DNA of 64,000 nt from DAOUJW01 sp034422115 (GTDB lineage Bacteria; Chloroflexota; Dehalococcoidia; Lucifugimonadales; UBA2985): positions 1 to 64,000 of the forward strand of contig DAOUJW010000015.1 in NCBI GenBank assembly GCA_034422115.1, in the 5' to 3' direction. Shown piece by piece: positions 33,633 to 42,998 of the stretch. The stretch's first letter is position 1. Each line of letters begins with the position of its first letter. Both the position numbers and the translations under genes were made by a program. Below the pieces are notes generated by a model. That model was not told the DNA's origin. It saw only the letters and a list, made by a program, of their open reading frames with translations, and made no database searches.

Positions 33633-34400
33633 ATGGTCCAGAATCGCATAGATCACAAATGGGGCATGGTGGTGGACATAGACCGGTGCACGGGGTGCCA
33701 GGCGTGCGTTGTTGCGTGCCAGGCCGAGAACAACATTCCCCTGAACACCGAGGACCTGTTCCGCCAGCGCAGAGCCATCCAGTGGATCCACATAGAGCGG
33801 TACTGGGAGGGCGAATATCCAGATGTCAAGGCCCGGTTCATCCCGATTCTGTGCCAGCACTGCGAGAACGCCCCCTGCGAGCCGGTTTGCCCCGTGTACG
33901 CCACCTACCACAACAACCAGGGACTGAACGTACAGGTGTACAACCGCTGCGTGGGCACTCGATACTGCGCCAACAACTGCCCCTACCAGGTGCGCTTCTT
34001 CAACTTCTGGGAGCCCGTCTGGCCGGAGTCCCTGAGAAACCAGCTCAACCCCGATGTCACCATTCGCAGCCGGGGCATCATGGAGAAGTGCAGCTTCAAC
34101 GTGCAGCGCCTTCGGAGGGCTGAGCGCATCATCGAAAGGCAGGAGGGAGGCAGGATAACGGACGAGGACCTGTCGATGGGCAACTATCTTCCGGCCTGCG
34201 TCCAGGCTTGCCCCACCAACACGCTGGTGTTCGGGGACTTCAACGACCCCGACAGCAAGGTCTCCAGGATGAAGGAGGAGCACCTGCACGAAGGCGGCAG
34301 GGGCTACAAGCTCCTGGACTTCCTTGGCACGGAGCCAAACGTGATCTACCTGAGCAAGGTGGACCCATACGCTACAGACACGGGTGACGGACATGCATGA
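33633..34400 (+). CDS. Alternative complex III subunit B, four-cluster ferredoxin part (ActB2)
   Basis: A 255-residue iron-sulfur protein of the NrfC/PsrB type. Cys groups: C19-C22-C25-C29 (CTGCQACVVAC), CQHCENAPCEPVC, CVGTRYCANNC, and KCSFNVQR with CVQACP. In the last group the second Cys of the usual CxxC is Asn156, which predicts one [3Fe-4S] beside three [4Fe-4S] clusters, matching the cluster content reported for ActB. The frame is open upstream to 33543 but the ATG at 33633 has an AGGAG site. It passes electrons from the quinol-oxidising NrfD subunit to ActA. Confidence 0.9.
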   Translation: MVQNRIDHKWGMVVDIDRCTGCQACVVACQAENNIPLNTEDLFRQRRAIQWIHIERYWEGEYPDVKARFIPILCQHCENAPCEPVCPVYATYHNNQGLNVQVYNRCVGTRYCANNCPYQVRFFNFWEPVWPESLRNQLNPDVTIRSRGIMEKCSFNVQRLRRAERIIERQEGGRITDEDLSMGNYLPACVQACPTNTLVFGDFNDPDSKVSRMKEEHLHEGGRGYKLLDFLGTEPNVIYLSKVDPYATDTGDGHA

Positions 34401-35763
34401 GCTTCACCGTATGCCGACTCCGGCTCTCCTGAGTATGACGTCTCAGGGGATAACGGACGACGTCCTGACCAGGCATTCGTCGGGCGGCGGTAAATTCCGC
34501 CTGGTAATGGCCGGAGCGGCGGTGCTCTTCTTGCTGGGCATAGTCGGCTTCTTCATGCTCCTGGGCGAGGGCTTTGAGGACCGCTCCGCATGGGGCTACT
34601 ACGCGGCCATCTTCGCCTACATCTTCTCGGTGTCCCAGTCTGCGGTGCTGGTGTCGGTGGCGCTGCGAATGGCCAAGGCCCACTGGCGGAGGCCGCTGTC
34701 CAGGGTATCGGAGATGTTCTCGGCAGTGGGCATTCTGGCGTTCCTCATGATGCTTCCACTGCTCTGGGTGCTGCCCTCCATCGAAGGGCGGAGGAGCCTG
34801 TGGTTCGATGCGCCGGGCTACAGCCCCCACGTTTGGGACACCATTGCGATGGGCCTGCTGGTGGTCAACGGCCTAGCGCTGCTGTACTTCGCCGCCGTGC
34901 CTGACCTGGCAACCCTCCGGGACAACGGAGGCAGGCGCCAGGGCCTCTACAGGATGCTCTCCCTCAGCTGGTCAGGCTCCCGCAAGCAGTGGAAGATGCT
35001 GCACGCGGGCATCGGCACGCTGGGCGGCTTCTACTTCATGTTCCTCATCTTTGTGCACATGATGATAAGCACCGACTTCTCCATGAGCCTGATTCCGGGC
35101 TGGAAGGACGCCATCTACCCGGCCTACCACGGCCTGAGCGGGCTGCAGTCTGGGGTTGCGGTGGTGCTGGTGACCATGTTCATCCTGCGGAGGTGGGGCG
35201 GGCTTAGAGACTTCATTGAAGTGGACCAGTTCTGGGGCCTGAGCAAGCTGCTTCTGGCGCTGTCCCTGCTGTGGTTCTACTTCTGGTGGGCCAGCTTCTT
35301 CACCTACTGGTACGGACGCACGCCGGCGGAGCAGAGTGTGCTGGAATACATCATGTTCGAAAGCTACAGGCCGGCCTTCTTCACGGCGTTCCTCCTGTGC
35401 TTCCCTGTACCGTTCCTGATACTCATGTGGAACGTAGTCCGGAAGACCGACTGGGGCCCGTCCCTGGCCGGAAGCATCGTCCTCGTGGGGACGTTCTTCA
35501 ACATGATTCGCCTGTACGTCCCCGGCTACTCCGTGGAAGACCTTACGGAGCACGCCCTGGAGCACGTGCCTGCGGCGAACCTGCCGGGACTGACCGACGT
35601 GCTGGTCGTGGCCGGAGCTCTGGGAGGCGCGGTGCTGTTCTACATGCTGGCCACCAGGATAATCCCCATAACAAACATCTGGGAGATGAAGGAGGGTCTG
35701 CTCCTCCAAAGGGTACGTACGCTACTGAAGACGGAGGTCAGGGTGCTGGCCAAGCCCGAGTAG
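34393..35763 (+). CDS. NrfD-family quinone-binding membrane subunit, first copy (ActF-like)
   Basis: A membrane protein of about 456 residues with ten predicted helices, related to PsrC/NrfD. It has the family pattern SQSAVLVSVALRMAKAHWRRP in place of the canonical SHAG motif. It overlaps the ActB2 stop by 8 bases when started at the ATG (34393); a GTG at 34384 is an alternative. With the next gene it makes a pair of NrfD proteins, as ActC and ActF do in known complexes, but here they are adjacent. Confidence 0.8.
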   Translation: MHELHRMPTPALLSMTSQGITDDVLTRHSSGGGKFRLVMAGAAVLFLLGIVGFFMLLGEGFEDRSAWGYYAAIFAYIFSVSQSAVLVSVALRMAKAHWRRPLSRVSEMFSAVGILAFLMMLPLLWVLPSIEGRRSLWFDAPGYSPHVWDTIAMGLLVVNGLALLYFAAVPDLATLRDNGGRRQGLYRMLSLSWSGSRKQWKMLHAGIGTLGGFYFMFLIFVHMMISTDFSMSLIPGWKDAIYPAYHGLSGLQSGVAVVLVTMFILRRWGGLRDFIEVDQFWGLSKLLLALSLLWFYFWWASFFTYWYGRTPAEQSVLEYIMFESYRPAFFTAFLLCFPVPFLILMWNVVRKTDWGPSLAGSIVLVGTFFNMIRLYVPGYSVEDLTEHALEHVPAANLPGLTDVLVVAGALGGAVLFYMLATRIIPITNIWEMKEGLLLQRVRTLLKTEVRVLAKPE

Positions 35764-35817
35764 GGCATAGGCTAGTCCTGAACCCATATGGCCCGAGAGA
35801 GACTAGGAGTTTAGAGG

Positions 35818-37194
35818 ATGCAGGAAAGATTCAGGCTCACAGACGCCGAAATTAACCGAGACCTTCTCCGCTCCACTATGGAGAATCCTCTGTGGTACTG
35901 GCTGCTCGTGGGCGCCTTGGGCACGATAGTGGTGGTCGCCTTTGGCGCGGCAGGCTTCATGTTCAACAAGGGACTGGGCGTCACCGGCCTCAACCGGCCG
36001 GTCATGTGGGGCTTCTTCATCACCAACTTCGTGTTCTGGATCGGCATCAGCCACGCGGGCGTGATGCTTTCGGCCATCCTCAGACTGGCTCAGGCCGAAT
36101 GGCGGCGTCCCGCCACCAGGGCCGCAGAGGTGCTCACGGTCTTCTCCCTGATGACGGCCATGCTCATGCCGCTCATCCACGCCGGAAGGCCCTGGAGAGT
36201 GGCCTACTGGGTGTTCCCCTTCGACTGGGCCAGGGGAGTGTACCCCAACGTCCGCTCCGCGCTGGTGTGGGACCCCGCTGCGGTGTTCACCTACCTGACC
36301 AGCAGCATCCTGTTCGTCTACATTGCCCTGGTGCCGGACATAGCCGTGGCCCGGGACAGGACCACCGGCTGGCGGCACGTCCTGTACACCATTCTGGCCC
36401 TGGGCTGGAGGGGCAGCGTACGGCAATGGAAGCTCCAACTCATCGCCGGCATACTCCTATCCGCCATCATCCTGCCCATCTTCGTCTCTGTGCACAGCAT
36501 TGTGTCATGGGACTTCGGTATGGCCGTATCCGTGGAGGGATGGCATAGCACCGTCTTCGCTCCCTACTTCGTTATCGGCGCAGTCCACTCCGGAGTGTCC
36601 GGCGTGGTGACGGTGATGATTGTGCTGCGGTACTTCTTCCAGTGGCAGGACTACATCCGCCACGAACACCTGGACGCCCTGGCCAAGCTGCTGATTGTGG
36701 TAGCAACCGCCTGGTTCTTCTTCTTCCTGTTGGAGTTCTTCTTTGGGCTGTACAGCCTGGAGGCTCCGGAGATAGCCTTGAGGGAGATGCAGGTCTTCCA
36801 GGCGCCTTGGTCGATATACTTTGTCACGTTCCTGATTGCGTCCTATTTCATACCTGTGCCCTTATGGCTGTTCAAGAAAGTTAGACGCAGCGTGGGGTGG
36901 ATGCTGTTCACCACCATACTGGTCAACGTCGGCATGTGGCTGGAGCGATTCATCATCATCGTGCCCGGCTTGGCGAGGAAGCAGAACTTCAGCTTCACCT
37001 GGGGAGGCTACACGCCCAGCGCTGTAGAGGTGATCATCATCGGAGCCACCTTTGCGCTGGTCTGTATGCTGGTGCTGCTCTTCGCCAAGATATTCCCTCT
37101 CATCCCCATTGGGGACACCAAGGAGGGCGTAGTCCTGGAGGACTCCATACAAGTAGGAAAGGTAAAAGTTCCCGCCATAATGCGGGAGGATTAA
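35818..37194 (+). CDS. actC: NrfD-family quinone-binding membrane subunit ActC
   Basis: A 458-residue, ten-helix protein. It carries the canonical stretch NRPVMWGFFITNFVFW, then IGISHAGVMLSAILRL and AEWRRP, where the His near the quinone site is conserved. This makes it the better candidate for the quinol-oxidising ActC. It precedes ActD by 18 bases. ActC-type proteins take electrons from menaquinol and may couple this to charge movement. Confidence 0.88.
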   Translation: MQERFRLTDAEINRDLLRSTMENPLWYWLLVGALGTIVVVAFGAAGFMFNKGLGVTGLNRPVMWGFFITNFVFWIGISHAGVMLSAILRLAQAEWRRPATRAAEVLTVFSLMTAMLMPLIHAGRPWRVAYWVFPFDWARGVYPNVRSALVWDPAAVFTYLTSSILFVYIALVPDIAVARDRTTGWRHVLYTILALGWRGSVRQWKLQLIAGILLSAIILPIFVSVHSIVSWDFGMAVSVEGWHSTVFAPYFVIGAVHSGVSGVVTVMIVLRYFFQWQDYIRHEHLDALAKLLIVVATAWFFFFLLEFFFGLYSLEAPEIALREMQVFQAPWSIYFVTFLIASYFIPVPLWLFKKVRRSVGWMLFTTILVNVGMWLERFIIIVPGLARKQNFSFTWGGYTPSAVEVIIIGATFALVCMLVLLFAKIFPLIPIGDTKEGVVLEDSIQVGKVKVPAIMRED

Positions 37195-37212
37195 ACCCAC
37201 GGGAGGTCACTT

Positions 37213-37743
37213 ATGGCCGATAGACACATTCTAGGACTTTTTGACAACGCGGAGACGGCCGCAGACGCCACCGACGTTCTTCTGGAGGCGGGATGCGCCC
37301 AGGAGGACTACGACGTCCTCACCGGCAGCCCCTACCCTGATGGAGCATTCGGAGAGAAGACACCGACCCATCACGTCTACGTTTTTCCGATTGTGGGCGC
37401 TCTGATGGGCCTGACGGTGGCCGTGCTCCTCACGTCTGGCACCCAGATAGCCTATCCGCTGGTCACGGGCGGCAAGCCCATCCTGGCCATTCCCGCAATG
37501 ACCATCATTTCCTACGAAGCGACCCTTCTCGGCGCGGTGCTGTTTACCATTCTGGGCATCATCTTCGAGTCCCGGCTGCCAAGGCCAAGGCTGGACCCCT
37601 ATGACCCGCGCATAACGGAAGGATACATCGGACTGATTGTGAAGTGCCCTGAAGAGAGACTGGACACCGTTGACCAGGCCCTGCGCCGGGGCAACGCGGT
37701 GGACGTAATCCACGAAAAAGGTAGGCCGTTTTGGATGCCGTAG
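37213..37743 (+). CDS. actD: DUF3341 membrane subunit ActD
   Basis: A 176-residue protein with a soluble N-terminal ferredoxin-like fold (HILGLFDNAETAADATDVL), two membrane helices (about 58-78 and 92-118) and a C-terminal domain that sits against ActA/ActB. DUF3341 is diagnostic of alternative complex III. Ribosome site GGGAGGTC. Its 3' end overlaps the ActE start. Confidence 0.9.
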   Translation: MADRHILGLFDNAETAADATDVLLEAGCAQEDYDVLTGSPYPDGAFGEKTPTHHVYVFPIVGALMGLTVAVLLTSGTQIAYPLVTGGKPILAIPAMTIISYEATLLGAVLFTILGIIFESRLPRPRLDPYDPRITEGYIGLIVKCPEERLDTVDQALRRGNAVDVIHEKGRPFWMP

Positions 37744-38351
37744 CCAGGCAGCGCGGTAAGACGCGCTCAATCCTGAGAAGGCCCATGCCGGGCCTTACGC
37801 TGGCCGCCCTTGTGCTGGCCGTCGCCGCCATCGGCTGTCTGCCGTGGGGCAGGGGCGCCTACCAGGTTGACGTCTTCGGAGAGATGCACTACACCCAGGT
37901 GCACCGCTCCCAGGAGCCGCCCCGTCTCTATCCGCCGGAAGACTCCGTTCCCTTCCAGCTGGTCGGCGACGGGTCCCTTGAAGTGCATCAGATGATGGCT
38001 ATGGAGATGAGCGACCAGAGCGCGGCCATGGGCGAGAGCCTGTACGCCGTCAACTGCGCCGTTTGCCACGGCATGGCCGGCAAGGGCGACGGCTCCATGA
38101 GCCCGTTCCTGCTCAAGTGGGGCGCAGTTGCGCCTACAGACCTCACAGCCGCGGCCACCGTTGAGAGGACAGACGAGATGCTGTTCGACCTCATCTCGGA
38201 AGGCGGCCCGACAAAGCTGGCGCTGGCCGAGGCCGGTCAGGACTCCAACATCGTCGGCAACACCATCTCCATGCCGGTCTTCTGGAAGCTCCTGAACGAG
38301 AAGGATCGGTGGGCGCTGGTCCATCACGTACGGGCGCTCCAGAGCCAGTAG
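37731..38351 (+). CDS. actE: Monohaem cytochrome c lipoprotein ActE
   Basis: A 206-residue protein. A basic N-terminus and hydrophobic helix end in a lipobox (VAAIGC); the haem motif is CAVCH in NCAVCHGMAGKGDG, with a Met (ISMPVF) as the likely sixth ligand. The TTG at 37731 overlaps the ActD stop, suggesting coupling. It would take electrons from ActA and hand them to a terminal oxidase or soluble carrier. No cytochrome oxidase genes follow; a hairpin terminator ends the operon. Confidence 0.88.
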   Translation: MDAVARQRGKTRSILRRPMPGLTLAALVLAVAAIGCLPWGRGAYQVDVFGEMHYTQVHRSQEPPRLYPPEDSVPFQLVGDGSLEVHQMMAMEMSDQSAAMGESLYAVNCAVCHGMAGKGDGSMSPFLLKWGAVAPTDLTAAATVERTDEMLFDLISEGGPTKLALAEAGQDSNIVGNTISMPVFWKLLNEKDRWALVHHVRALQSQ

Positions 38352-38384
38352 CAGAAGCCCAATTAGAGCAGATAGCAACTTACC

Positions 38385-38437
38385 AAGCGCCGCTCCCGGA
38401 ACAAGGGAGTGGCGCTTAAACTTCCCTCTTCTTTTTG
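38385..38437 (+). terminator. Terminator of the complex III operon
   Basis: A 13-bp stem (AAGCGCCGCTCCC with AAGGGAGTGGCGCTT-type partner, one G-T pair) at 38385-38417, followed by a pyrimidine-rich tract ending CTTCTTTTTG. Confidence 0.75.
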
Positions 38438-38541
38438 CCTCTGGACATGCCGCCATAGTAAGGGTGTATCCTATTGGCGGGATGCCCTGAGTGTCCCCCA
38501 TTAGGAGGCCTTTGCACAACTTTAGATGAAGCCCCAAATCA

Positions 38542-38652
38542 TGTCATTCTGAGCGAAGCGAAGAATCCAGAGCGTTCCTCTTGTGTACATCGCAATTTTG
38601 CGGGCAGAGGCTTTAGATTCTTCACTTCGCTGCGCTGCGTTCAGAATGACAG
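38542..38652. repeat. Family B repeat, complete copy
   Basis: Left arm TGTCATTCTGAGCGAAGCG, right arm ending GCGTTCAGAATGACAGT, with a spacer of about 44 bases. Lies in the 367-base gap between the complex III terminator and the MFS gene; nothing else is visible in the gap. Confidence 0.8.
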
Positions 38653-38718
38653 TTGGCGCGCTTATCCTGTGCCATCCCACAGTTATTCAGAGGTCTCCAA
38701 TTAGGAAACGAGTCTAGT

Positions 38719-39975
38719 ATGCAGACCACCACCACTCAACGCCGCCCGCGCCTCCAGGTGTTCACGGCCCTCAAACACGGGGGCTTCCGGCGCTTCTGGC
38801 TGGGCATGGTCGCCTCAGTCATGGGCTTCCAGATAATGACCGTGGCCCAGGCGTGGCTCATTTACGACCTGACGGACTCCAAGTTCTACCTGGGATACGT
38901 GGGGCTGGCGGCGGGGCTGCCCGCAATTGTCCTGAACCTGTTCGGCGGGGTGATTGCCGACAAGGTGAACCAGCGCCGCCTGCTCATCGCCACACAGGTC
39001 TTCTCAAGCGTGGTCATGCTTGCACTGGCAATGCTCACCCTTGCGGGGCTGGTGGAGCCGTGGCACATTATCGCAAGCGCATTCCTCATAGGCTCAGTCC
39101 AGGCCTTCGACACCCCCACGCGGCAGGCGTTGTTCCCGCACCTGATAGACCGGGAGGACATGCTGAACGCCGTTGCCCTCAACTCCATGGTGTGGCAGGG
39201 GACGCGGGTCATTGGGCCGGCCATCGGCGGCGTCATAATCGGGACCAGGCTGGGGGTGTCTCCCGGCTTCTTCGCTCCCTTCCTGGGGTTCCTGATGATG
39301 GCGGTGATGGTATCCACCCTGCGGCTGCCACCCATCAAGCGGGCGGAGGGAGGGTCCTTCCTCCACGACATGGCCCAGGGCATCAACTTCGTGCGCACCA
39401 ACACCATCTTCGCCTTTCTCATCAGCATGACCTTCTTCAACAGCATCTTCGGCATGTCCTACATCTTCATGCTCCCCGTCTTTGCCAGGGACATCTTTGA
39501 AGTGGGCAGCGCCGGGCTGGGAGTTCTGCACGCAGTCTCAGGCGTGGGCGCGGTGCTGGGCACCCTGATAACGGCGTCCCTGGGCAACTTCCGGCACAAG
39601 GGGCTGCTGGTGCTGGGGGGCGCAGTGCTGTTCGGCGCATTCCTCATACTCTTTGCAGCCGCAGGATCGATATTCGTTCTCTTCCCACTCAGCCTGGTCT
39701 TCATATTCTGCGTGGGCGTGAGCACGTCGATGTACATGATCACCATAATGAGCACCCTCCAGCTTATGGTCCCCGACCACCTGCGAGGCCGGGTCATGGG
39801 CATCTACGGCATGACGTGGAGCCTCCTGCCGGTGGGCGCTATGCAGGCGGGCGCGATCGCCGAGTACACCAGCGCGCCCCTCGCGGTCGCCGTCGGAGGC
39901 GCGGCGGTCATCGTGTACGCCGTTGCGATGGGCATCGGCAATCGGCAGGTGCGCACGCTGAGTCCTGAGGCATAG
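38719..39975 (+). CDS. MFS transporter (EntS/MFS_3-like), second copy
   Basis: A 418-residue, 12-helix exporter. LIYDLTDSKFYLGYVGLAAG and GGVIADKVNQRRLL are the MFS_3 signatures. The sequence is similar throughout to the MFS protein at 27545-28795, so these are paralogues on either side of the respiratory operon. The ATG at 38719 was chosen over the upstream extension because the extension is mostly repeat-derived and GGAAACGAG sits before this ATG. The substrate is unknown. Confidence 0.87.
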   Translation: MQTTTTQRRPRLQVFTALKHGGFRRFWLGMVASVMGFQIMTVAQAWLIYDLTDSKFYLGYVGLAAGLPAIVLNLFGGVIADKVNQRRLLIATQVFSSVVMLALAMLTLAGLVEPWHIIASAFLIGSVQAFDTPTRQALFPHLIDREDMLNAVALNSMVWQGTRVIGPAIGGVIIGTRLGVSPGFFAPFLGFLMMAVMVSTLRLPPIKRAEGGSFLHDMAQGINFVRTNTIFAFLISMTFFNSIFGMSYIFMLPVFARDIFEVGSAGLGVLHAVSGVGAVLGTLITASLGNFRHKGLLVLGGAVLFGAFLILFAAAGSIFVLFPLSLVFIFCVGVSTSMYMITIMSTLQLMVPDHLRGRVMGIYGMTWSLLPVGAMQAGAIAEYTSAPLAVAVGGAAVIVYAVAMGIGNRQVRTLSPEA

Positions 39976-40023
39976 GCATCGACGGGAAAGCGACGGAATC
40001 GCCCGAATTCGCCCCAAACGCCC

Positions 40024-40052
40024 TTGCCCTTGAAGCACGCTGCCTGTACAAT
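40024..40052 (+). promoter_or_regulatory. rplS promoter
   Basis: TTGCCC (40024-40029), 17 bases, TACAAT (40047-40052), 55 bases before the rplS ATG. Confidence 0.5.
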
Positions 40053-40107
40053 ACCAGTCGAATTTCTTCAAGACATAGAGAGCGAAGCAGACGCAGAAGG
40101 GCACATC

Positions 40108-40461
40108 ATGGACGTAGACACCATCATCCCCCTTGAGGAAAACCCCAAGATTGAGGCGTTCAGGCCGGGAGACACCGTGAAGGTCACCATCCGGGTGAGG
40201 GAAGGGGAGCGGGAGCGGCTCCAGGCGTTCCAGGGAGCGGTTATCCGCAGGAGAGGCGGCGGGCCGGGTTCCACCTTCACCGTGCGACGCGTGTCCCACG
40301 GCATTGGCGTCGAGCGCACCTTTGCCTACTACTCTCCGGTGGTCGATTCCGTAGAGGTCATGCGACGGGGCAAAGTCCGCCGCGCGCGGCTGTACTACCT
40401 GCGAGGCCGCCACGGGCGGGCCGCCCGCATCAAGGAAGACAGAAGCCGCTCCAGGGGGTAG
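40108..40461 (+). CDS. rplS: 50S ribosomal protein L19
   Basis: A 117-residue ribosomal protein at the 30S/50S interface. It shows family motifs FRPGDTVKVTIRVREGERER, QAFQGAVIRRRGGG, TFTVRRVSHGIGVERTF and the C-terminal KVRRARLYYLRGRHGRAARI. The ATG at 40108 with an AGAAGGG site gives the normal length; the open frame further upstream overlaps the promoter. priA follows after 46 bases. Confidence 0.97.
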   Translation: MDVDTIIPLEENPKIEAFRPGDTVKVTIRVREGERERLQAFQGAVIRRRGGGPGSTFTVRRVSHGIGVERTFAYYSPVVDSVEVMRRGKVRRARLYYLRGRHGRAARIKEDRSRSRG

Positions 40462-40507
40462 GGCTGCCTCCCCACATTCCCACGTACAGCCATAACCCCT
40501 CCGCAAG

Positions 40508-42919
40508 ATGATGAAGTACGCCGAGGTGGCCGTAGACGCCCCCACGGGGTATGACCGCACCTTCACGTACTCCATACCCTCCGGCCTGACCCTCAAGCCG
40601 GGCCATCTGGTGCACGCGCCCTTTGGCCCCAGGGTGCTGCCCGGCATTGTGTTCCGTCTGAGCAACGAGTCTCCCGTACAGGAGACCAGAGAGATAACGG
40701 GCGCGTCCCGCGACCAGCCCGTTCTTTCGCCCGATCATCTGTCCCTGGCCCGCTGGATAAGCGACTACTACATGGCGCCCCTCTACGAGTGCGCCGCGCT
40801 GATGATGCAGCCGGGCATTCTGGAGCGCATACGCAGCTACTACTCCCTAGCCGCCGAGGCCACTTCCGGGCAGAAGCTGTCTCCGGCCCAGAGCCGGGTG
40901 ATGGACTACCTGGCCTCCAGAGATAGGGTGGAGCGCGGCGCCTTGCTCAGGGCGATGGGGCCAAGGATTGAGTCTACCCTGAGAACCCTGGAGCGGCGCG
41001 GCCTGGTGGAGGTGTCCTCGGAGTGGCAGAAGCCGACCGTGAGGCCCAGGTACGTAACCCACCTTGAGCCTGCCCCGTCCGCCGACGGCGCAGAGGAGAG
41101 CCTGAGCCCCTTGCAGGCGGCGCTGCTCGACTACGTCCGGGAGCAGGGGGGGCCTGTTCCCCGCGCCGAGGCCACCAGGGAGTTCGGGCAGTACGCTGTA
41201 AGTGCTCTGGAGAAGAAGGGCCTGGTGCGCCGCGTGCAAGTTCACGTGGAGCGGGACCCTCTCAGAGGGCGCGTCTTTACGCCGGACGAGCCGCCCAACC
41301 TCACGCCGGAGCAGCAGCGGGCCGTCAGCGTCATAGAGGCCGCAATAGACAGCCCCTCCTCTGAAGCGTTCCTCCTCCACGGCGTCACCGGAAGCGGCAA
41401 GACGGAGGTGTACCTCCGGGCCCTGGCCCACGCCATGAGCAGCGGGAAGCGGGGCATTGTGATTGTGCCGGAGCTGTCCCTGACACCCCAGACCATAGAG
41501 CGGTTCAGCAGTCGGTTTCCGGGGCAGGTGGCGGTCCAGCACAGCGGCCTGTCCCCGGGGGAGCGCTTCGACCAGTGGTGGCGCATAAAGGAGGGCGCAT
41601 ACGGGGTGGCGATAGGCGCGCGCAGCGCCGTATTCGCGCCGCAGCCCGACCTTGGGCTGATAGTAATCGACGAGGAGCACGAGCCGAGCTACAAGCAGGA
41701 CGACGCGCCCCGCTATCACGCGCGGGAGGCGGCCCTGAAGCTGGCGGAGTTGACCGGGGCCGTAGTCATTCTCGGCACCGCCACGCCGGACGTTGTCACC
41801 TACACACGCGCAGTCAACGGTCGCTACAGGCTGCTGACCCTGCCGGACCGCATAGCGGCTGCGACGGCTCAGCGTTCCAACGGGATGGCCGCTCAGCCCT
41901 CGGTACAGGTCGTAGACCTGCGCCGTGAGCTGGAGGAGGGCAACCGGAGCATCTTCAGCCGCGCCCTGAGCGGGGCTATGGGCCGCGCCATAGAGGCCGG
42001 CGAACAGGTGATGCTCTACCTGAACCGCAGGGGGAGCGGCGGCATGGTGCAGTGCCGCGACTGCGGACACGTGATGCGTTGCAGCCGGTGCGACTTCACC
42101 CTGACCCACCACGCCCAGGCGGACAGGCTTATCTGCCACCAGTGCAACTATCGTCGCAACCCGCCGGGCCAGTGCCCCAAGTGCCGCAGCCGCCAGATTC
42201 GCTACCTGGGCCTTGGGACGCAGCGCGTGGTGGAGGAGCTGGAAAAGGAGTATCCCGGCGTCACTACGCTTCGCTGGGACAGGGACGCTGCGTCCGCAAA
42301 GGGCGCACACGAGAGGATTATGGAGAGCTTTCGCCAGGGAGAAGCCCAGGCGCTGGTGGGCACGCAGATGATTGCCAAGGGCCTCCATTTCCCCAACGTG
42401 ACCCTTGTGGGCGTGCTGTGCGCGGATATCGGCCTCTTTATCCCGGACTTTCACGCCGGTGAGCGGGTCTTCCAGCTTCTCTGCCAGGTGTCGGGGCGGA
42501 CGGGCAGGGGGCCTCTGGGCGGGCAGGTCATTCTCCAGACGTACTCGCCCGGCCACTACGCCGTCACCTCTGCGTCGGCCCAGGACTACACCAGCTTCTA
42601 CGACGACGAAATGGCCTACCGCCGCGAGCAGATGCTGCCTCCAACTTCGCGCCTCATCCGCCTGGTTTACGCCGACATCAGCCAGGACGTATGCCAGCGG
42701 GAGGCGGATCGCCTGGGCGATGAGCTGAAGCGGCAGCGCCTCGCCTGGGGCCTCACGGACACCGACATCCTGGGCCCGGCTCCCGCCTTTCCGCCCCGTC
42801 TGAGGGGTCGGTATCGCTGGCACATCATCCTCAGGGGACGCGATCCCCGGTCGCTGCTGGAGAAGGCGCAGATCCCCCAGGGCTGGGCCGTGGACGTAGA
42901 CCCGATTTCGGTCGCATAA
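40508..42919 (+). CDS. priA: Primosomal protein N' (replication restart helicase PriA)
   Basis: An 803-residue 3'-5' DNA helicase that reloads the replisome at stalled forks. The N-terminal 3'-DNA-binding domain (YAEVAVDAPTGYDRTFTY) is followed by a winged-helix region, Walker A GVTGSGKTEVY (about 293), DEEHEPSYKQ, zinc ligands in CRDCGHVMRCSRCDF, CHQCNY and CPKC, and helicase motifs V/VI (GTQMIAKGLHFPNV, QVSGRTGRG). The length is slightly above typical. Two Met codons in a row allow a start at 40508 or 40511. Confidence 0.97.
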   Translation: MMKYAEVAVDAPTGYDRTFTYSIPSGLTLKPGHLVHAPFGPRVLPGIVFRLSNESPVQETREITGASRDQPVLSPDHLSLARWISDYYMAPLYECAALMMQPGILERIRSYYSLAAEATSGQKLSPAQSRVMDYLASRDRVERGALLRAMGPRIESTLRTLERRGLVEVSSEWQKPTVRPRYVTHLEPAPSADGAEESLSPLQAALLDYVREQGGPVPRAEATREFGQYAVSALEKKGLVRRVQVHVERDPLRGRVFTPDEPPNLTPEQQRAVSVIEAAIDSPSSEAFLLHGVTGSGKTEVYLRALAHAMSSGKRGIVIVPELSLTPQTIERFSSRFPGQVAVQHSGLSPGERFDQWWRIKEGAYGVAIGARSAVFAPQPDLGLIVIDEEHEPSYKQDDAPRYHAREAALKLAELTGAVVILGTATPDVVTYTRAVNGRYRLLTLPDRIAAATAQRSNGMAAQPSVQVVDLRRELEEGNRSIFSRALSGAMGRAIEAGEQVMLYLNRRGSGGMVQCRDCGHVMRCSRCDFTLTHHAQADRLICHQCNYRRNPPGQCPKCRSRQIRYLGLGTQRVVEELEKEYPGVTTLRWDRDAASAKGAHERIMESFRQGEAQALVGTQMIAKGLHFPNVTLVGVLCADIGLFIPDFHAGERVFQLLCQVSGRTGRGPLGGQVILQTYSPGHYAVTSASAQDYTSFYDDEMAYRREQMLPPTSRLIRLVYADISQDVCQREADRLGDELKRQRLAWGLTDTDILGPAPAFPPRLRGRYRWHIILRGRDPRSLLEKAQIPQGWAVDVDPISVA

Positions 42920-42933
42920 GACGGCCAATCGCA

Positions 42934-42962
42934 TTTACACGCGCTATACCCGCTACTATAAT
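42934..42962 (+). promoter_or_regulatory. def promoter
   Basis: TTTACA (42934-42939), 17 bases, TATAAT (42957-42962), then a strong AGGAGG ribosome site at 42987-42992 before the TTG start. Confidence 0.65.
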
Positions 42963-42998
42963 TGGCGAGGAAAGCGATAAATCGCCAGGAGGCAGCAG

